A stretch of DNA of 64,000 nucleotides from Monodelphis domestica (GCF_027887165.1 NC_077233.1:216230967-216294966); one strand, 5' to 3'; positions 52,690 to 63,931 are shown, counted from the first letter of the stretch. Numbers and translations are program-made. The notes: generated by a model not told the origin, from the sequence alone.

Positions 52690-52862
52690 TGGGGTCTAGA
52701 AGTGACCTTGGATCATCAGGACCCCCTCACTTGACAGATGAGGAAACTGAGTCATGGTTAAGTGACCAGCAAAGGTCATGTAGCTAACAAGTATCTAAGG
52801 TCAAATTTGGTGCTAGGTCTCTCTTACTCCATGTTCAACTATTAGACCATGTTGCTTCTCTA
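52690..52862 (+). mobile_element. MIR-like SINE (family D)
   Basis: TTGACAGATGAGGAAACTGA, AAGGTCATGTAGCTAACAAG and CAACTATTAGACCATGTTGC. Confidence 0.8.
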
Positions 52863-53239
52863 ATTTGGCTTTATTCCTTGTATATTCCTTTCATTCAAAC
52901 TAAACATTAAGGTCAGGGTGAGAGGCTGGAGTATATAGTGGATAGAGAGCCATACACTAAGGAAATCACAGATTTGGGTTGATATGCAAGATACTAGGCT
53001 CTAAAACTGAAATCAGTCCCTGCCTTCAAGATGCTTGCATTTGTTGTTTTAGCGCAAATAGTATAGAAAACCATGGCCAGGAGAATCTAACTATAGAAGA
53101 CCTGTATGTTACCAAAGACCCTTTTCCTATTCTTAGAACAAAATTGGGTTCTTTTGTAGGCATTGGCCACTGGTCTTTGGGATAATTCTAGGTCTTTCCC
53201 TTATATAAAAATGTCTTTGGATGTAACATGAAGATGTCA
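52863..53239. other. Unassigned intronic stretch
   Basis: Nothing recognised. Confidence 0.4.
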
Positions 53240-53381
53240 AGTATTAGTGTTCTGGGTTATGTATTTTTTTTTCTGTCTGTCCACTAAAATTTATTAAATA
53301 ACCATTACATGCTGGACTCTGTTAATCACCGGGAAGACAAAGGCAATAGACAATCTGTTTTCAGAAGCTTATATTTTATAG
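53240..53381 (+). repeat. Family F fragment
   Basis: AAATTTATTAAATAACCATT, ACATGCTGGACTCTG and AGAAGCTTATATTTTATAG. Confidence 0.6.
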
Positions 53382-53792
53382 CAGAGGTGTCACAGATGTA
53401 CATGCAGCCCATAATCCTCCTGAGGGTAGACTAAGATTAAAATGTAATTGGGAAATATTTAATAAAATAAATAAACATGCAATAAAATACAGATAATTTG
53501 GCACAGCTAGAGTAGCACAATGGATAGAGTGCCAAGCTTGGAATCGAGAGGAACTGAGTTTAGATCTGGCCTTGGACACTTCCTAACTGTGACCCCAGAC
53601 AAGTCATTTAGCCCTGATTGTCTACCTCTTACTGTTCTTCTGTTTTAGAATTGACACTAAGAAGGAAGATAAGGGTTTAAAAAACCAAACACAAATAATG
53701 TTAATATATTGTTTTCTTAGTCAATATGCGGCCTGCAAGGAACCTTACATATGGTTGACTGTGCCCTGTTTCCCTTTGGGTTGACACCACTG
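53382..53792. mobile_element. hAT-type element, split by SINE
   Basis: Left end CAGAGGTGTCACAGA and right end GGTTGACACCACTG are inverted ends. The left part has TACATGCAGCCCATAATCC; the right part has AATATGCGGCCTGCAAGG. No target duplication seen. Confidence 0.65.
53499..53686 (+). mobile_element. Family A SINE
   Basis: GCACAGCTAGAGTAGCACAA, GGCCTTGGACACTTCCTAAC and TGTTTTAGAATTGACACTAA. Confidence 0.88.
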
Positions 53793-54243
53793 ATTTCCTT
53801 CTTCAAGTGTTGACTTATTTTCCCTAGTGTTTCCTTGAGACCAACCTTGATTTCTTCCAGGCCAAGGGTCTATGCTAGCTTGCCTTGATTGCATTCCTGG
53901 ATGCTTTCCTAACATCTCAAATTCTTCTTCATCCCAATTTTAGAAGACTGTGGGTGGACAATTCCACATGCTAATGAATATTTTGTATGGATCCCAGGGA
54001 TGGTGTTGAAACCTCTCCTGTGTGCTGGGTGGGTGGCTTTATTTCTGATGTCTTGGGCTGACTCTCCAATTTTTGGCACATCAATTAATTCTGTCTCAGC
54101 TGTAGCTGGGCCCAGGCTGCTGATGAAAAAGCTTACTATTTTTTTTCTTTTTTTACACCTAGACTTGCTCTATGACTGTTGGTGGTAATATAGTTGTTCC
54201 CTAAGACATTTTGATAGCACTAAGTTCCCGGGCTGTTGGTATG
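53793..54243. other. Unassigned intronic stretch
   Basis: Nothing recognised. Confidence 0.45.
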
Positions 54244-54251
54244 GTCTAGGT

Positions 54252-54724
54252 CAGTGATGGCAAACCTTTGAGAGATGGAATTCCAGGTTCTGCCCCCACC
54301 CCCATTTTCATATCATGTGTCATGCCTCTCACCATGCTGGGTGTGCGCCCCCCCCCTTACTCCACATAGGGGAAGGAGAAAATGCTCCCATTGGGCTGCT
54401 GGGTGGAGGGGCAAGTGAAGTAAGGAATTTCCTTAGCTAGTACAGAGAGAAGAAGGGGAGTGGCCTGATTGCTCTTCTCTTCTCCAGCTTTGCTACCTGT
54501 GAGCTGTCTACCTTATCCTATGTGCTCCCATTGGCTGCTGGACAGAGGGGTGGGGGATATGAAAAAAATGATGTCAGGCACAGTGGAGAGGGGGAGGGGA
54601 GCAGGTTCACTCAAGTTCCTCTGCCTTTCTAGTAACAGTCTCAGGTGGGAATGGCGGCCACTTGCCCATAAAGAGTGCTCTGTGTGCCATCTTTGACACC
54701 TGTGCCATAGGTTCACCATCACTG
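54252..54724 (-). mobile_element. hAT-type MITE, copy 3 (long form)
   Basis: 473 bp. Ends CAGTGATGGCAAACCT and AGGTTCACCATCACTG are 16-bp inverted repeats with two mismatches. The perfect 8-bp duplication GTCTAGGT is at 54244-54251 and 54725-54732. Its ends match copies 1 and 2 in the opposite orientation, and it carries extra interior. No transposase. Confidence 0.92.
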
Positions 54725-54973
54725 GTCTAGGTGTTTTCAGAAGCATTTAAGTGCTCCTCCTAAAAGAACAAAAGGCAAGCCAGAGAGAATCACAAACAGG
54801 ACACATCTGAAAGTTACTTGTGAGTTCATGATACGTTTTAAAAGAGAAGCAAGCTGTACATAAGAGATCCACATTTTATATAAGATGCTTTTTTATCATG
54901 TATATGGAAATGTCCATTTTATTTGATTTTTTGTTAAGTTTGTAATAAGAAAAATTTAAATAAATGATTCTTA

Positions 54974-55180
54974 GGAAAGCTCGGTGGTTCAGTGGCTAGA
55001 GAGTCAATTCTGGATTTGGAAGGTCATGGATTCAGATCTAGTCTCAGACACTTCCTAACTGTGTGATGGCAGGCAAGTCATTTAACTCCAATAGCTTAGC
55101 TTTTACCACTCTTCTGTCTTGGAACCAATACATGGTGTTGATTTTAAGATGGAAGGTAAGAGTTTTTAAAAAAAGGATTC
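54974..55180 (+). mobile_element. Family A SINE
   Basis: AAAGCTCGGTGGTTCAGTGG, CTCAGACACTTCCTAACTGT and GTGTTGATTTTAAGATGGAA. Flanks GATTCTTAGGAA and GATTCTCGGAA. Confidence 0.9.
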
Positions 55181-55255
55181 TCGGAAGCAATAAGATTTAC
55201 TGTAGGTAAATGCAAGATAATTCATTTAAGGGAAAAATAGTAGAAATCAAATACA

Positions 55256-55360
55256 TAATAATTACTAACCTTTTTGTAGCACTTTAAGGTTTGCAAAGTG
55301 CTTCACATATATTCTCATTTGATCCTCACAATAAGCAATAACCCTGTGAAGTAAGATCCT
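55256..55360 (-). mobile_element. CORE-SINE fragment (family C)
   Basis: ATAATAATTACTAACC, CACTTTAAGGTTTGCAAAGT and CATTTGATCCTCACAA. Confidence 0.78.
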
Positions 55361-55539
55361 GAACTCCAAGGGTTGGCCCATAGGATGGCCAGAGTAAGAA
55401 AAGACCTGAATGGTTATCTGTATAGTCTTGAAGAAATCTTTTAACCTTGCTAACAATCAGTTTTTTCCTTCATATTATAAGACTTATTCAAGGTCACATT
55501 GGTATATTGGAAAAAGTGTTGGAAGCAGTTTTTAAAATA

Positions 55540-56325
55540 AGAAATCCAGGCTACCAATAAAATGGGAAAATGCTTTAGATACTAATAATGCAAATTTATT
55601 TTTAAAAACTCCGAAGTACCACTTCACACCAATCAAATTGACCAAGTTGAAAACATGGAAAATGACAAATACTGTAGGGACTATGGCAAAGCAGGTACAA
55701 TAATGCACTGTTAGTGGATCAGTAAACTGGTTTAGCTATTCTGGAGAGCAATTTGGACTTATGTCTAAAAAGTTATTAAACTGCATATATCCTTCAACCC
55801 AGTGATACCCCTACAAGTCTATATTCCAGAGATCAAAGAGGAAAAGGATCCATATATACAAAAATATTTATAGCAGCTCATTTATTGCAAAGAATTGGAA
55901 ACTGAGGAAATGCCCATCAATTGGGGAAATGGGTAAACAAATTAAATTATGGTATATTAATGTGTTGGAATATTATTGTGCTGTAATAAGTGATGAAGTA
56001 GATGGTTTCAGGGAAACCTGAAAGACTTGTATGAACTGTTGACAAGTGAAGGGAGCAGAACCAGGTAAACAATTTATACTGTAACAACAATATCATAAAG
56101 AAAAACAATTTAGGATCTCTGTGACAACCAGCCCTGATTCCAGAAGGCTCATGATGAACAGTTCTATCTATCTCCTGACAGAGTTATGGACTAGAGTGAA
56201 GAGATTTCTTTTGTTTTGTATATGGCCAATGTGGGTTTTGTTTTTCTTTTTTAATGAGGGAGAAGAGAGGTGGCAGGGAAAGAGACCAGATTTTTATTGA
56301 TTAAAAAGAATAAAATTTAGTTTAA
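55540..56325 (+). mobile_element. L1 3' fragment, old subfamily
   Basis: TACCACTTCACACCAATCAA, TTCTGGAGAGCAATTTGGAC, GAAATGCCCATCAATTGGGG, ending AAGAATAAAATTTAG. It covers the ORF2 tail and 3' UTR with broken frames. Confidence 0.87.
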
Positions 56326-56344
56326 AAAACATAAGAGGAAAGAG

Positions 56345-56485
56345 GGTTAAATTTTGTATCAGAAGATCTGAGTTCAACTCCTAGCTCTGCTTCTTGTGAC
56401 CTTCTCTTCACCTCATTTTCCTCATTTGTAAAGTGACAGAGGTGGAGTATCTCTGAGGTCCCTTCCAACTCTGAATCTGTGGTCT
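56345..56485 (+). mobile_element. SINE (family E)
   Basis: GAAGATCTGAGTTCAACTCC, CACCTCATTTTCCTCATTTG and GGTCCCTTCCAACTCTGAAT. Confidence 0.8.
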
Positions 56486-56799
56486 TAAGGACTTAACTCT
56501 AGTTTGTCTAAGACTCAGTTCAGTATTTTTCCATCCCACTGTACTCCCTCTACAAACATTTGAAATGATCCCCTGAAGATGTCAACACCATTTTCTGTTG
56601 CCACTGAACCACTGAAAAGGATATTACAAACAAAATTGAAAGCGTTATCTTGCCTATTCTAAGGTGCATCTCTTCCCATCTTCAGACTTCGCAAACTTCA
56701 GTTACATGCTATCTCTTCTTTCCCTTTATCTTTCCAGACCAGAGTCCTAATCTTTTTATCTTTGTTTACATATAATAGATCCTTGGTTATGAGGACTTG

Positions 56800-57010
56800 G
56801 TTATGAGCTAAGGTTCTTAGCCTGTGGTCTGCAAACTTAAAAAGATATATTTTAATAAACGGATTTCAGTATAATTGGGTTTTCTTTTGTAATCTTGTGT
56901 ATTTTATTTAATCCATTTAAAAACATTCTGAGAAAAGGATCCATGCATAGGTCTTACTAAACTGACAAAGGCTTCTGTGACAGAAAGATGTTTAAGGGCT
57001 CCTGTTTAGA
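56800..57010 (+). mobile_element. hAT-type remnant
   Basis: GGTTCTTAGCCTGTGGTCTG, AATCCATTTAAAAACATTCT and GATGTTTAAGGGCTCCTG. Same family as 34205. Confidence 0.65.
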
Positions 57011-58141
57011 GAGACAGAACCACAGAAGGTTAGAGCCTTAGGGACTAAGGGACTATTAGGGACTGTCCTTGCCATTTCTTTTTGATTGTTAAGTTCAGTA
57101 AAACAGAATGTACCCTCTAAAGACAAAGAAAAATCATGAGCCTATAACTTAGAAGAGTGGAGGATGAGAGAGGATATAATTGAGGCCTATTAAAGCATGA
57201 ATGGTACAAATAAGGTAAACACAGATTTGTCGGATAATCCCTATGTACCAAACCCAGAGAGCATTCTTTGAAGCTTGAGACAGGGTAAGCTTAAGCCAAA
57301 TGAAAGGAAATGAGGCATAGTGGATGAGAGCCAGTCTCAGAGGCTGGAAAGCCTGGGTCTTCTCACCTCCAGCACATACTAGCTGTGTGCCTGAGAAAAA
57401 ACACTTCATCAGTATCCATGCAAGTAAGTTGAAAGGTAGTCATAGATTCTGCATTGGTGGAGAGGGCATCCTTTCAAGGAGCTTCGTACTCCTATGAAAC
57501 TATGATGTACCCTTTAGAGGGTACATTCCTAATGAAAAAGAAAAAGACTTTATGTAGTGGATTTTAGTTATTTAACTCATTACTCCAAGAGGTGATTCAG
57601 GCTGAGAAGTTTAAATAGCTTTCTTACTATATGGAGGATATATATATATATAATTGAAACTATATATGTATATGTTTGTTGACTGAGTTCCTAAGGGAAA
57701 CTAGAATATTTTTCTAGGATTTTATCACATCTACCACAAAGGGAGAAGGAAGGACATCATACATGGTTCTCACCATCGTGTAGGATGCCCATGGTTTTTC
57801 AAAGACTGGTCTAAGGGGATTGTCCCAGGCTAGGGAGATGTCATATATTGTTTTAATGATAGATTCTAGTTCTATTATCATCAATTTAGTGAAATTCAGA
57901 GAAATCTATTATTTGAAAGTTAATCGTGAGGGGACGGATTTTTTGGGTCAGAGAAACTCATGAAGATTTTCCACTAAAGGAGTGGAGGATTTTTGACTTG
58001 TGACAATGAAAGAGATGACTAGACCAAGTAAATCAAGAATCTTTTGAAATATTTAAGGTATTCTCTGTAGAACATTATGCTGAAGGTATGTTGTCGTAGC
58101 ATTCTCCTATTCTGGTAGTAGAGGAGGAGTTAATGATAAAT
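57011..58141. other. Mostly unassigned intronic stretch
   Basis: A worn SINE head at 57310-57415 (GAGAGCCAGTCTCAGAGGCT, ACTAGCTGTGTGCC), a TA run near 57636-57652 and a 9-bp-arm hairpin at 57505-57526. The rest is unrecognised. Confidence 0.45.
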
Positions 58142-58372
58142 GAGGGGGACAGATAGCTGGTTCAGTGGATTGAGAGCCAGGCTTAGAGATAGGAAGTCCT
58201 GGGTTCAAATTTGACCTCAGACACTTCCTAGCTGTGTGACCCTGGGCAAGCCACTTAACTCCTTTTGCCTTGCCCTTACCACCCTTCTTCATCTGCTTTT
58301 TTTCCTTACCACCCTTCTGCCTTGGAATTGATACTTAGAATTCATGCTAAGTCAGAAGTAAGGTGTTTTTTT
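58142..58372 (+). mobile_element. Family A SINE with internal duplication
   Basis: Head to TTGACCTCAGACACTTCC. The CCTTACCACCCTTC segment is present twice (58274 and 58304), separated by a short T-run. Confidence 0.9.
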
Positions 58373-58499
58373 AAATCAAGAAGGACTCATACCCTTTTGT
58401 GGTCTAAGACAGGCAACACTGAAAACAGACAATAAATCTGGAGTTTAATTATCATTAGTGCTATTTACTAATGCTTTAAAGCTTTGAGCCTCAAAAAAA

Positions 58500-58771
58500 T
58501 TCTACTGGGAGGAAATTAGATGGATAGAGTACCAGACCTGTAGTCAGAAAGAGCAGAGTTCAGATGTGACCTCAGACACTTCCTAGCTGCATGACCCCAG
58601 GCAAATCACAATTTCTGTCTGTCTCATCTGTAAAATTGGGATAATAATAGCACTTATCTCCCAGGGTCAATGTGATGATCAAATGATATAATAATTACAA
58701 AGTGCTTAGTATAGTGCCAGACACATAGTAAATCCTATGTAAATAGGAGTTAAAATTATTATTATTATTAT
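58500..58771 (+). mobile_element. CORE-SINE (family C)
   Basis: AGAGTACCAGACCTGTAGTC, CTCATCTGTAAAATTGGGAT, AAAGTGCTTAGTATAGTGCC, ending in ATTATT repeats. Confidence 0.85.
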
Positions 58772-58981
58772 TATTTAAAAAACCCTTACCTTCTGCCTTG
58801 GAGCCAATACACAGTATTGTGTATTGGCTCCAAGGCAGAAGAGTGGTAAGGGCTAGGCAATGGGGGTCAAGTGACTTGCCCAGGGTCATACAGCTGGGAA
58901 GTGTCTGAGGCCAGACTTGAACCTAGGACCTCCTGTCTCTAGGTCTGGCTCTCAATCCACTGAGCCACCCAGCTGCCCCCT
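58772..58981 (-). mobile_element. Family A SINE with perfect tail palindrome
   Basis: Full minus copy. Flanks TAGGAGTTAAAAT near 58745 and 58981. The tail hairpin has become a perfect 23-bp inverted repeat at 58790-58812 and 58819-58841. Confidence 0.94.
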
Positions 58982-58994
58982 AGGAGTTAAAATG

Positions 58995-59140
58995 ATTATT
59001 ATTATCACTAGTTTTCAAATGAGGAAACTAAGGCTCAGATATTTCTTGCCCAGTCATAATACATTAGAGATATCAGCTGCAGGATTTGAACCCAGACAGA
59101 CCTCTGTGACTTTAGGACCAGGTACTATATTGCCATACAC
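58995..59140 (-). mobile_element. CORE-SINE fragment (family C/D)
   Basis: TTCAAATGAGGAAACTAAGG and GCAGGATTTGAACCCAGACA. Confidence 0.7.
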
Positions 59141-59520
59141 CTCTTAAGATCATCAGGTAACTTATTTGACAGTAATAATGGTTCCTAGCCTAGACTGGGG
59201 GAATCCTAATGTCTTCAGGTTGGTTTCCCACTTGCCACACCAATGCAAACTAATGAATGAAGCCACCATTCCAGAGTTTAACCCGAGAAAACTTGTTAGA
59301 GAATCTCTGTAAGGTAAAAACTGGTCCAGATTCTGAGATGTGGGGTAGGAAAAGTCTCTCCTCTCCTCCTGGTGCTCAGAATGAACAACTTGCCTACATC
59401 CAGGTATTTTTCTTTCTTGCATTTCTGCTGCCCTAAAGGAAGGAGGAGGAAAGCCTCCATGATACAATGGAAAGTATGCACTGGCTTTTGTGGTCAGAAG
59501 AACCAGGCTTGACTAGAAGC
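59141..59520. other. Unassigned intronic stretch
   Basis: Nothing recognised. Confidence 0.45.
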
Positions 59521-59522
59521 AG

Positions 59523-59592
59523 GTTTAGACATGTTCTGCTTGGCCCTCAGGGACAGATCTAGGAACCATGGGTAGAAGCTAGACAGCTAGAC
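59523..59592 (+). mobile_element. CR1 3' fragment
   Basis: CATGTTCTGCTTGGCCCTCA, GGGACAGATCTAGGAACCAT and GGGTAGAAGCT match the CR1 segment CTGCTTGGCCCCAGAGGGCA. Confidence 0.6.
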
Positions 59593-59711
59593 CAAGCTCT
59601 AAGCACTCCTTAGTGCCTGTTTCCCTCACCTTCATAGCCTTTGGAACAAATGATTCTCATTTGCCCATTCTGCTAGGGCAAATCTTTACATGCTTGGCAT
59701 AGACATCCACC

Positions 59712-59890
59712 CTAGTAGATAGTGTTAGACTTAACATCAGGAAGACCTGAATTCTGTCTCAGACACTGTCCTTTGGCCTTGGGCAGTCACTGGACCTCAC
59801 TCAAGTTTCCTCATCTGCAAAATGGAAATAGCATTTACCTTCCAGGGCTATTGTGTGGCTTAAATGAGCTGACATATGCAAATGGAAGAA
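59712..59890 (+). mobile_element. SINE (family C/E)
   Basis: ACATCAGGAAGACCTGAATT, TCCTCATCTGCAAAATGGAA and CTTAAATGAGCTGACATATG. Confidence 0.78.
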
Positions 59891-60715
59891 CTAGGAGAAG
59901 GCCTCTGGCATACTGGTTACAGCCTCTGTGGAGGATTTATGGACATTCAGGGACAAGAATGGAATAAGGAAAGGAGGTGTGAATGGGCTACTGTCCGTAG
60001 GAGAGGCCAACAATAATGAGTTCATGGATCCACTGAAGCTTAAATGCTAGTTGTTACCATACTTACTATTGTTGTTGTTCTGATTTTCTGGAAGACTCCT
60101 TTCAGGGACCTGCCCTATATTCAGGACCAGATCTAGTGTGTACTGTAGTACAGGTCTTCTTGGTTGTGGGGGTAGCTGGGACTGTCCTTTGGCTATTGAG
60201 GGACCTATTCTTAGAATTATAAGCTAGTTGGATTACTTGCTGGATTTGGTTCCACTTCAAATTCATAGCACTCCCTTTCTAGGTTCCCCCAGGAGCCCTG
60301 GATTCTCTGTGTGTATCTTTGTGTTGCTGCTCTGGTTTGAGGCTTCCCCATGGTTTTGGATACAGTCTTTCCCTCCATTTGATTTGCTGATGTGGAGAGC
60401 TCTCCTCTAGTTGAAGTTGGGATTGTATAAAGCATCTCCTATCTATGACCATTCACACATTGTTCTGAGTTCCCAGGACTGAGCATGGACATTGTTCCTT
60501 TGAGCCCATGGGAGTACCAGGTTCACGTGGGGTTCAAGAACTGAGGCACGTACACACGAAACTTCCCGGATGACAAGACTAATTCAACTTGATGGAACAT
60601 TATTTAATAAGCACTTTGTATCTGCCAAGCAACACTCCTCGAGCTGCCCACATGCTGTGCCTTTAGTTGTAGGACTGTGAAGTCTCCTTTTCTAATCACA
60701 TAGTATCTCTATGAA
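59891..60715. other. Unassigned intronic stretch
   Basis: A weak family F-like trace near 60598-60640. No exon seen. Confidence 0.45.
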
Positions 60716-60719
60716 AATG

Positions 60720-61110
60720 TCAGTCAGTCAGTCAACCAACATTTATCAGGTACTTACTATGTATCAGGCACTAGGAATACAAAGAAAATAAAAAACATAC
60801 CCTCTGCCCTCAATGAGCATACTTCCTTTTTTTTCTTTTTAACCCTTACCTTCCATCTTGACCAAGGCAGAAGAGTGTTGTAAGGGCTGGGCAATGGGGG
60901 TTAAGTGACTTGTTCAGGGTCACACAGCTAGGAAGTGTCTGAGGTCAGATTTAAACCCAGGACCTCCTGTCTTGGGGCCTGGCTCTCAATCCACTGAGCT
61001 ACCTAGCTGCCCCCACACTTTCTATTGGAGTATGCAACAAACAAAAAATTAATGCACATAAGATATATAGGATAAATGGGTGGGAATCTCAGATGTGAGA
61101 CAGTAGCAAT
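60720..61110 (+). repeat. Family F repeat split by SINE
   Basis: CAACCAACATTTATCAGGTA, CTTACTATGTATCAGGCACT and CTGCCCTCAATGAGCATACT, then TTTCTATTGGAGTATGCAAC after the SINE. Confidence 0.7.
60826..61014 (-). mobile_element. Family A SINE
   Basis: Shortened tail hairpin, then GTGACTTGTTCAGGGTCACA and CCTAGCTGCCCCC. Confidence 0.93.
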
Positions 61111-61199
61111 AGGGGAGATTTGAACTGAGCCTTTTTAAAAATCAAAAGTTAAAATTTAAGTTTTAGTAAATTTATAATGAATAAAATTGAAATTTAGAT

Positions 61200-61845
61200 A
61201 AAAATTTAAAAGTTAAAAAAATGAACTAATTTTTTTACATTAAAATTCCCAGTTATCTCCCTCCTTCCCCTCCATGTAGTAGAGAAGGCAACATTTGACA
61301 AAAGATAGATGTATATATAAAACTGTGTTTTGCTTATTTTCATTTATCAATTCTTTCTCTGGAGGTGGACACACACAACTTATTCTTCAAATATATTCTG
61401 TTGTTTTCTTGGTTCCACTTGTTTCAGTCTTTATAATTTCATGTAGGTCTTTCCATGTCTTTTTTTTTCTTCTTTTATATATTTATTTTTAAAATTTCCA
61501 TATTGTTCATTTTTGTAAGTGAATAATAATATAAACTCAAGCCCCCAAAATATCTTTACATATTTTTCAATAAAATTAACCTGCTCAGGGCAGCTAGCTA
61601 GCTCAGTGGATAGAGTCAGTCCTGGAGAGGAGAGGCTTGGTTTCAAATCTGCCCTTAGATACTTTCTAGCTGTGTGACCCTGGGCAAGTCACTTAACTCC
61701 CATTGCCTAGCCCTTTCTGCTCTTCTGCCCTAGAACCAATATTCAGTATTGATTCAAAGATAGAAGGTTAGAGTTTAAAAAAAAGTTAACCTATGCATCA
61801 TTTTGTATGGCACAATAGTATTTCATTATAATCATATACCAGAAT
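61200..61845 (-). mobile_element. L1-type 3' fragment split by SINE
   Basis: AT-rich 3' UTR, CAATTCTTTCTCTGGAGGTG, TCATGTAGGTCTTTCCATGT, and after the SINE GGCACAATAGTATTTCATTA. Confidence 0.7.
61583..61788 (+). mobile_element. Family A SINE
   Basis: GGGCAGCTAGCTAGCTCAGT, TTTCAAATCTGCCCTTAGAT and TATTCAGTATTGATTCAAAG. Confidence 0.92.
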
Positions 61846-62110
61846 TTGACCTGAGTCTGAAAGGAATAGGAGATAAGAAGGGCAAGTGTTCCAGGCAGGA
61901 ATGACAGGCACTACAGAGGCATAGAGGATTGTATGGGAGGAACATTAAGGCCAATGTTACTGCCATATTTTCAATCCTAGAGTCATCCTTTATCCCTCTT
62001 TCCCCATAGCCAATCCATTTTCAAGTGTTGTTTCTTGCCAATTCTGCCTCCACAGCATCTCTTATATCCATCTCCCGTTCTTTTCACCCACACAACTTCC
62101 ACCAACTGTT
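61846..62110 (+). repeat. Family F and unassigned repeat pieces
   Basis: 61870-61930 resembles family F (GTGTTCCAGGCAGGAATGAC). 62020-62100 (CCAATTCTGCCTCCACAGCA) resembles a common repeat I cannot name. Confidence 0.4.
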
Positions 62111-62114
62111 TTTA

Positions 62115-62302
62115 TTTTTAAATACCCTCCCTTCCATCTTAGAATCAATATTGTCTATTGGTTCCAAGGCAGAAGAACAATAAAGACTAGGAAATAGGGG
62201 TTAAGTAACTTGGCTAGCTAGGAAGCACCTGATGGCAAATTTGAACCCAGAACCTCCCATCTGCAGGCCTGGTTCTCAATCCACTGAGCCACCTCACTGC
62301 CC
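62115..62302 (-). mobile_element. Family A SINE
   Basis: TTCCATCTTAGAATCAATAT, GGTTCCAAGGCAGAAGAACA and GAGCCACCTCACTGCCCC. Confidence 0.92.
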
Positions 62303-62381
62303 CCATTCAGAGTCTTTCTTAAAGCAGAGAGGGTCTTGGTTTCATTACAAGTGTTAGGCTTTTTCTCAAATGTGGCTCATG

Positions 62382-62440
62382 GAGGTAGAGCTAAAATGGC
62401 AGCATAGTAGCAGGAGCCTTCTGAATTTCCTTCCAACTGT
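62382..62440 (+). mobile_element. L1 5' end fragment
   Basis: GGAGGTAGAGCTAAAATGGC and AGCATAGTAGCAGGAG resemble the L1 5' start (GGGGGTGGAGCCAAGATGGC), also seen on the minus strand at 17005. Confidence 0.55.
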
Positions 62441-62449
62441 TCATGGGAA

Positions 62450-62540
62450 GTGCAGGAAACTGAGGCAAACAGGGTAAAGTGGCTTGTCCAGGGTCTCGAA
62501 GCTAGTACGTGTCTGAGGCCAGTTGGTCTGACGCTCCATG
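62450..62540 (-). mobile_element. SINE core fragment (family B-like)
   Basis: GGAAACTGAGGCAAACAGGG and TAAAGTGGCTTGTCCAGGGT. Confidence 0.7.
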
Positions 62541-63371
62541 TTCCCTAGACTCCCAGACACAGAACTTGGACTACTTTACAATTCTCCATTCACCTTTGCT
62601 TACACAATAGGACAAATCATCACATTGGACTGTGTGGTTTTTCTTCTCCACCTCTTGTGCCCTCCTTCTGCCTTCCTCCCACCGAGAGCTGATAGATTGG
62701 CAGTTTTGGCCCTTGATGTGTGAGAGGTAATGCTGATTCAGCCATTGTGCCTGCGTAAGTGTAGGTGGAGATATCACTGGAAATTATGCCAGTGGAGAGA
62801 GTATCCAGATCAGATAAAAAAAAAAGTTGGACAGAAAAACCTTATAAATCTGTGAAGAGAGATTTTGATGTGCTAGAATGTGGAGGCCTTTGGTTTTTCC
62901 CTACATCCTCTGGCATCTCTAGATCTCACTTTCCTTTTTTGTTTGTGGCTACTTTTGTCTTTCCTCGGATTGATGAAGGTTTAGGAACTCCCTTCCTACT
63001 GGTCAATCACCCTCTTCTGGCTTCTTTTTAAGTCCTCAGCTTGCTTGAGTGGTCTTACTGTGGGTAAGATCCTCAGATCTCAGATGATTAGAGGTCTCAG
63101 CCTAAGGGTAGCTTAGCAAAGCCCAAGTTCAAGTCCAAACAGGTTTTTCGGGAGAAAAAGCAAAATGGCTTGAACCACTCATTACCCAGAACCCTGTAGG
63201 TGGTAGATCTATAGACTATTGGCCCCCTGATGTGGTTCACTGGGAGGTCCCAGCCATTGATGAGCCCTATTCAAAAAAGAATTTGTCGTAAAATGAAAAA
63301 GATTAATTTTGTTTTATTCACATCCCAAGAGACATGTTAAATTAGATACTAAAATAGATGCACTGATTTAT
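62541..63371. other. Unassigned intronic stretch
   Basis: No repeat or exon recognised. The 62765-63031 frame shows no known motif. Confidence 0.45.
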
Positions 63372-63560
63372 TTATTTTGTAAATCCTTACTGAATGTCTC
63401 AACATTAATTTTAGGGCAGAAGAGTAGTAAGAGCTAGGCAACTGAGATTAAGAGACTTGCCCAGGGTCACACAGCTAGAAAGTGTCTGAGGCCAGATCTA
63501 GACCCAGGACCCCCTATCTCCAGGCCTGGCTCTCTATCCATTGTGCTACTCAGCTGCCCC
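63372..63560 (-). mobile_element. Family A SINE
   Basis: Tail partly lost, then GGGCAGAAGAGTAGTAAGAG, CCAGGGTCACACAGCTAGAA and CTCAGCTGCCCC. Confidence 0.92.
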
Positions 63561-63930
63561 TCAAAGCTACATTTAAAATATAGCAAGTAAACTTAATGTC
63601 TTCACGTGTCTCTATCTGTACTGTTTGTAAATGGAGGTGGTGGCTGGAAGAAAGGAGGAGAATTGCCTCTATTGGATGGGACCAGTTTCTTCCCTCTCCA
63701 ACTCTATGCCTAGGACCCCTGGGCTGATGGGGTGAATTCAGGTGAGTTCTATAGAGGTTCTTCCTTCCCAATCAGCCATCAGTCCAGAAGACATTACCTC
63801 CATTCTGATTGGTGAAGGGGACCCAAGTGTGGGATGAGAGCCTAGGGAGCCATTCAATTCTGCTTCATGACTGGGGCCATTAATCTGAGATTGGGCCAAA
63901 AGGAAAAGGCCTTTCTCTCAACAACGGAGT
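63561..63930. other. Unassigned intronic stretch
   Basis: No gene recognised. The sequence has an LTR-like feel but no ends, TATA box or polyadenylation signal I could support. Confidence 0.35.
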
Positions 63931-63931
63931 T

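Noticed and set aside
57505-57526. 9-bp-arm hairpin ATGTACCCT/AGGGTACAT as a terminator or regulatory stem
   Set aside because: Short inverted repeats of this size are expected by chance in 64 kb and no context supports a role.
63561-63930. Possible further LTR
   Set aside because: No ends, signals or target duplication could be found.
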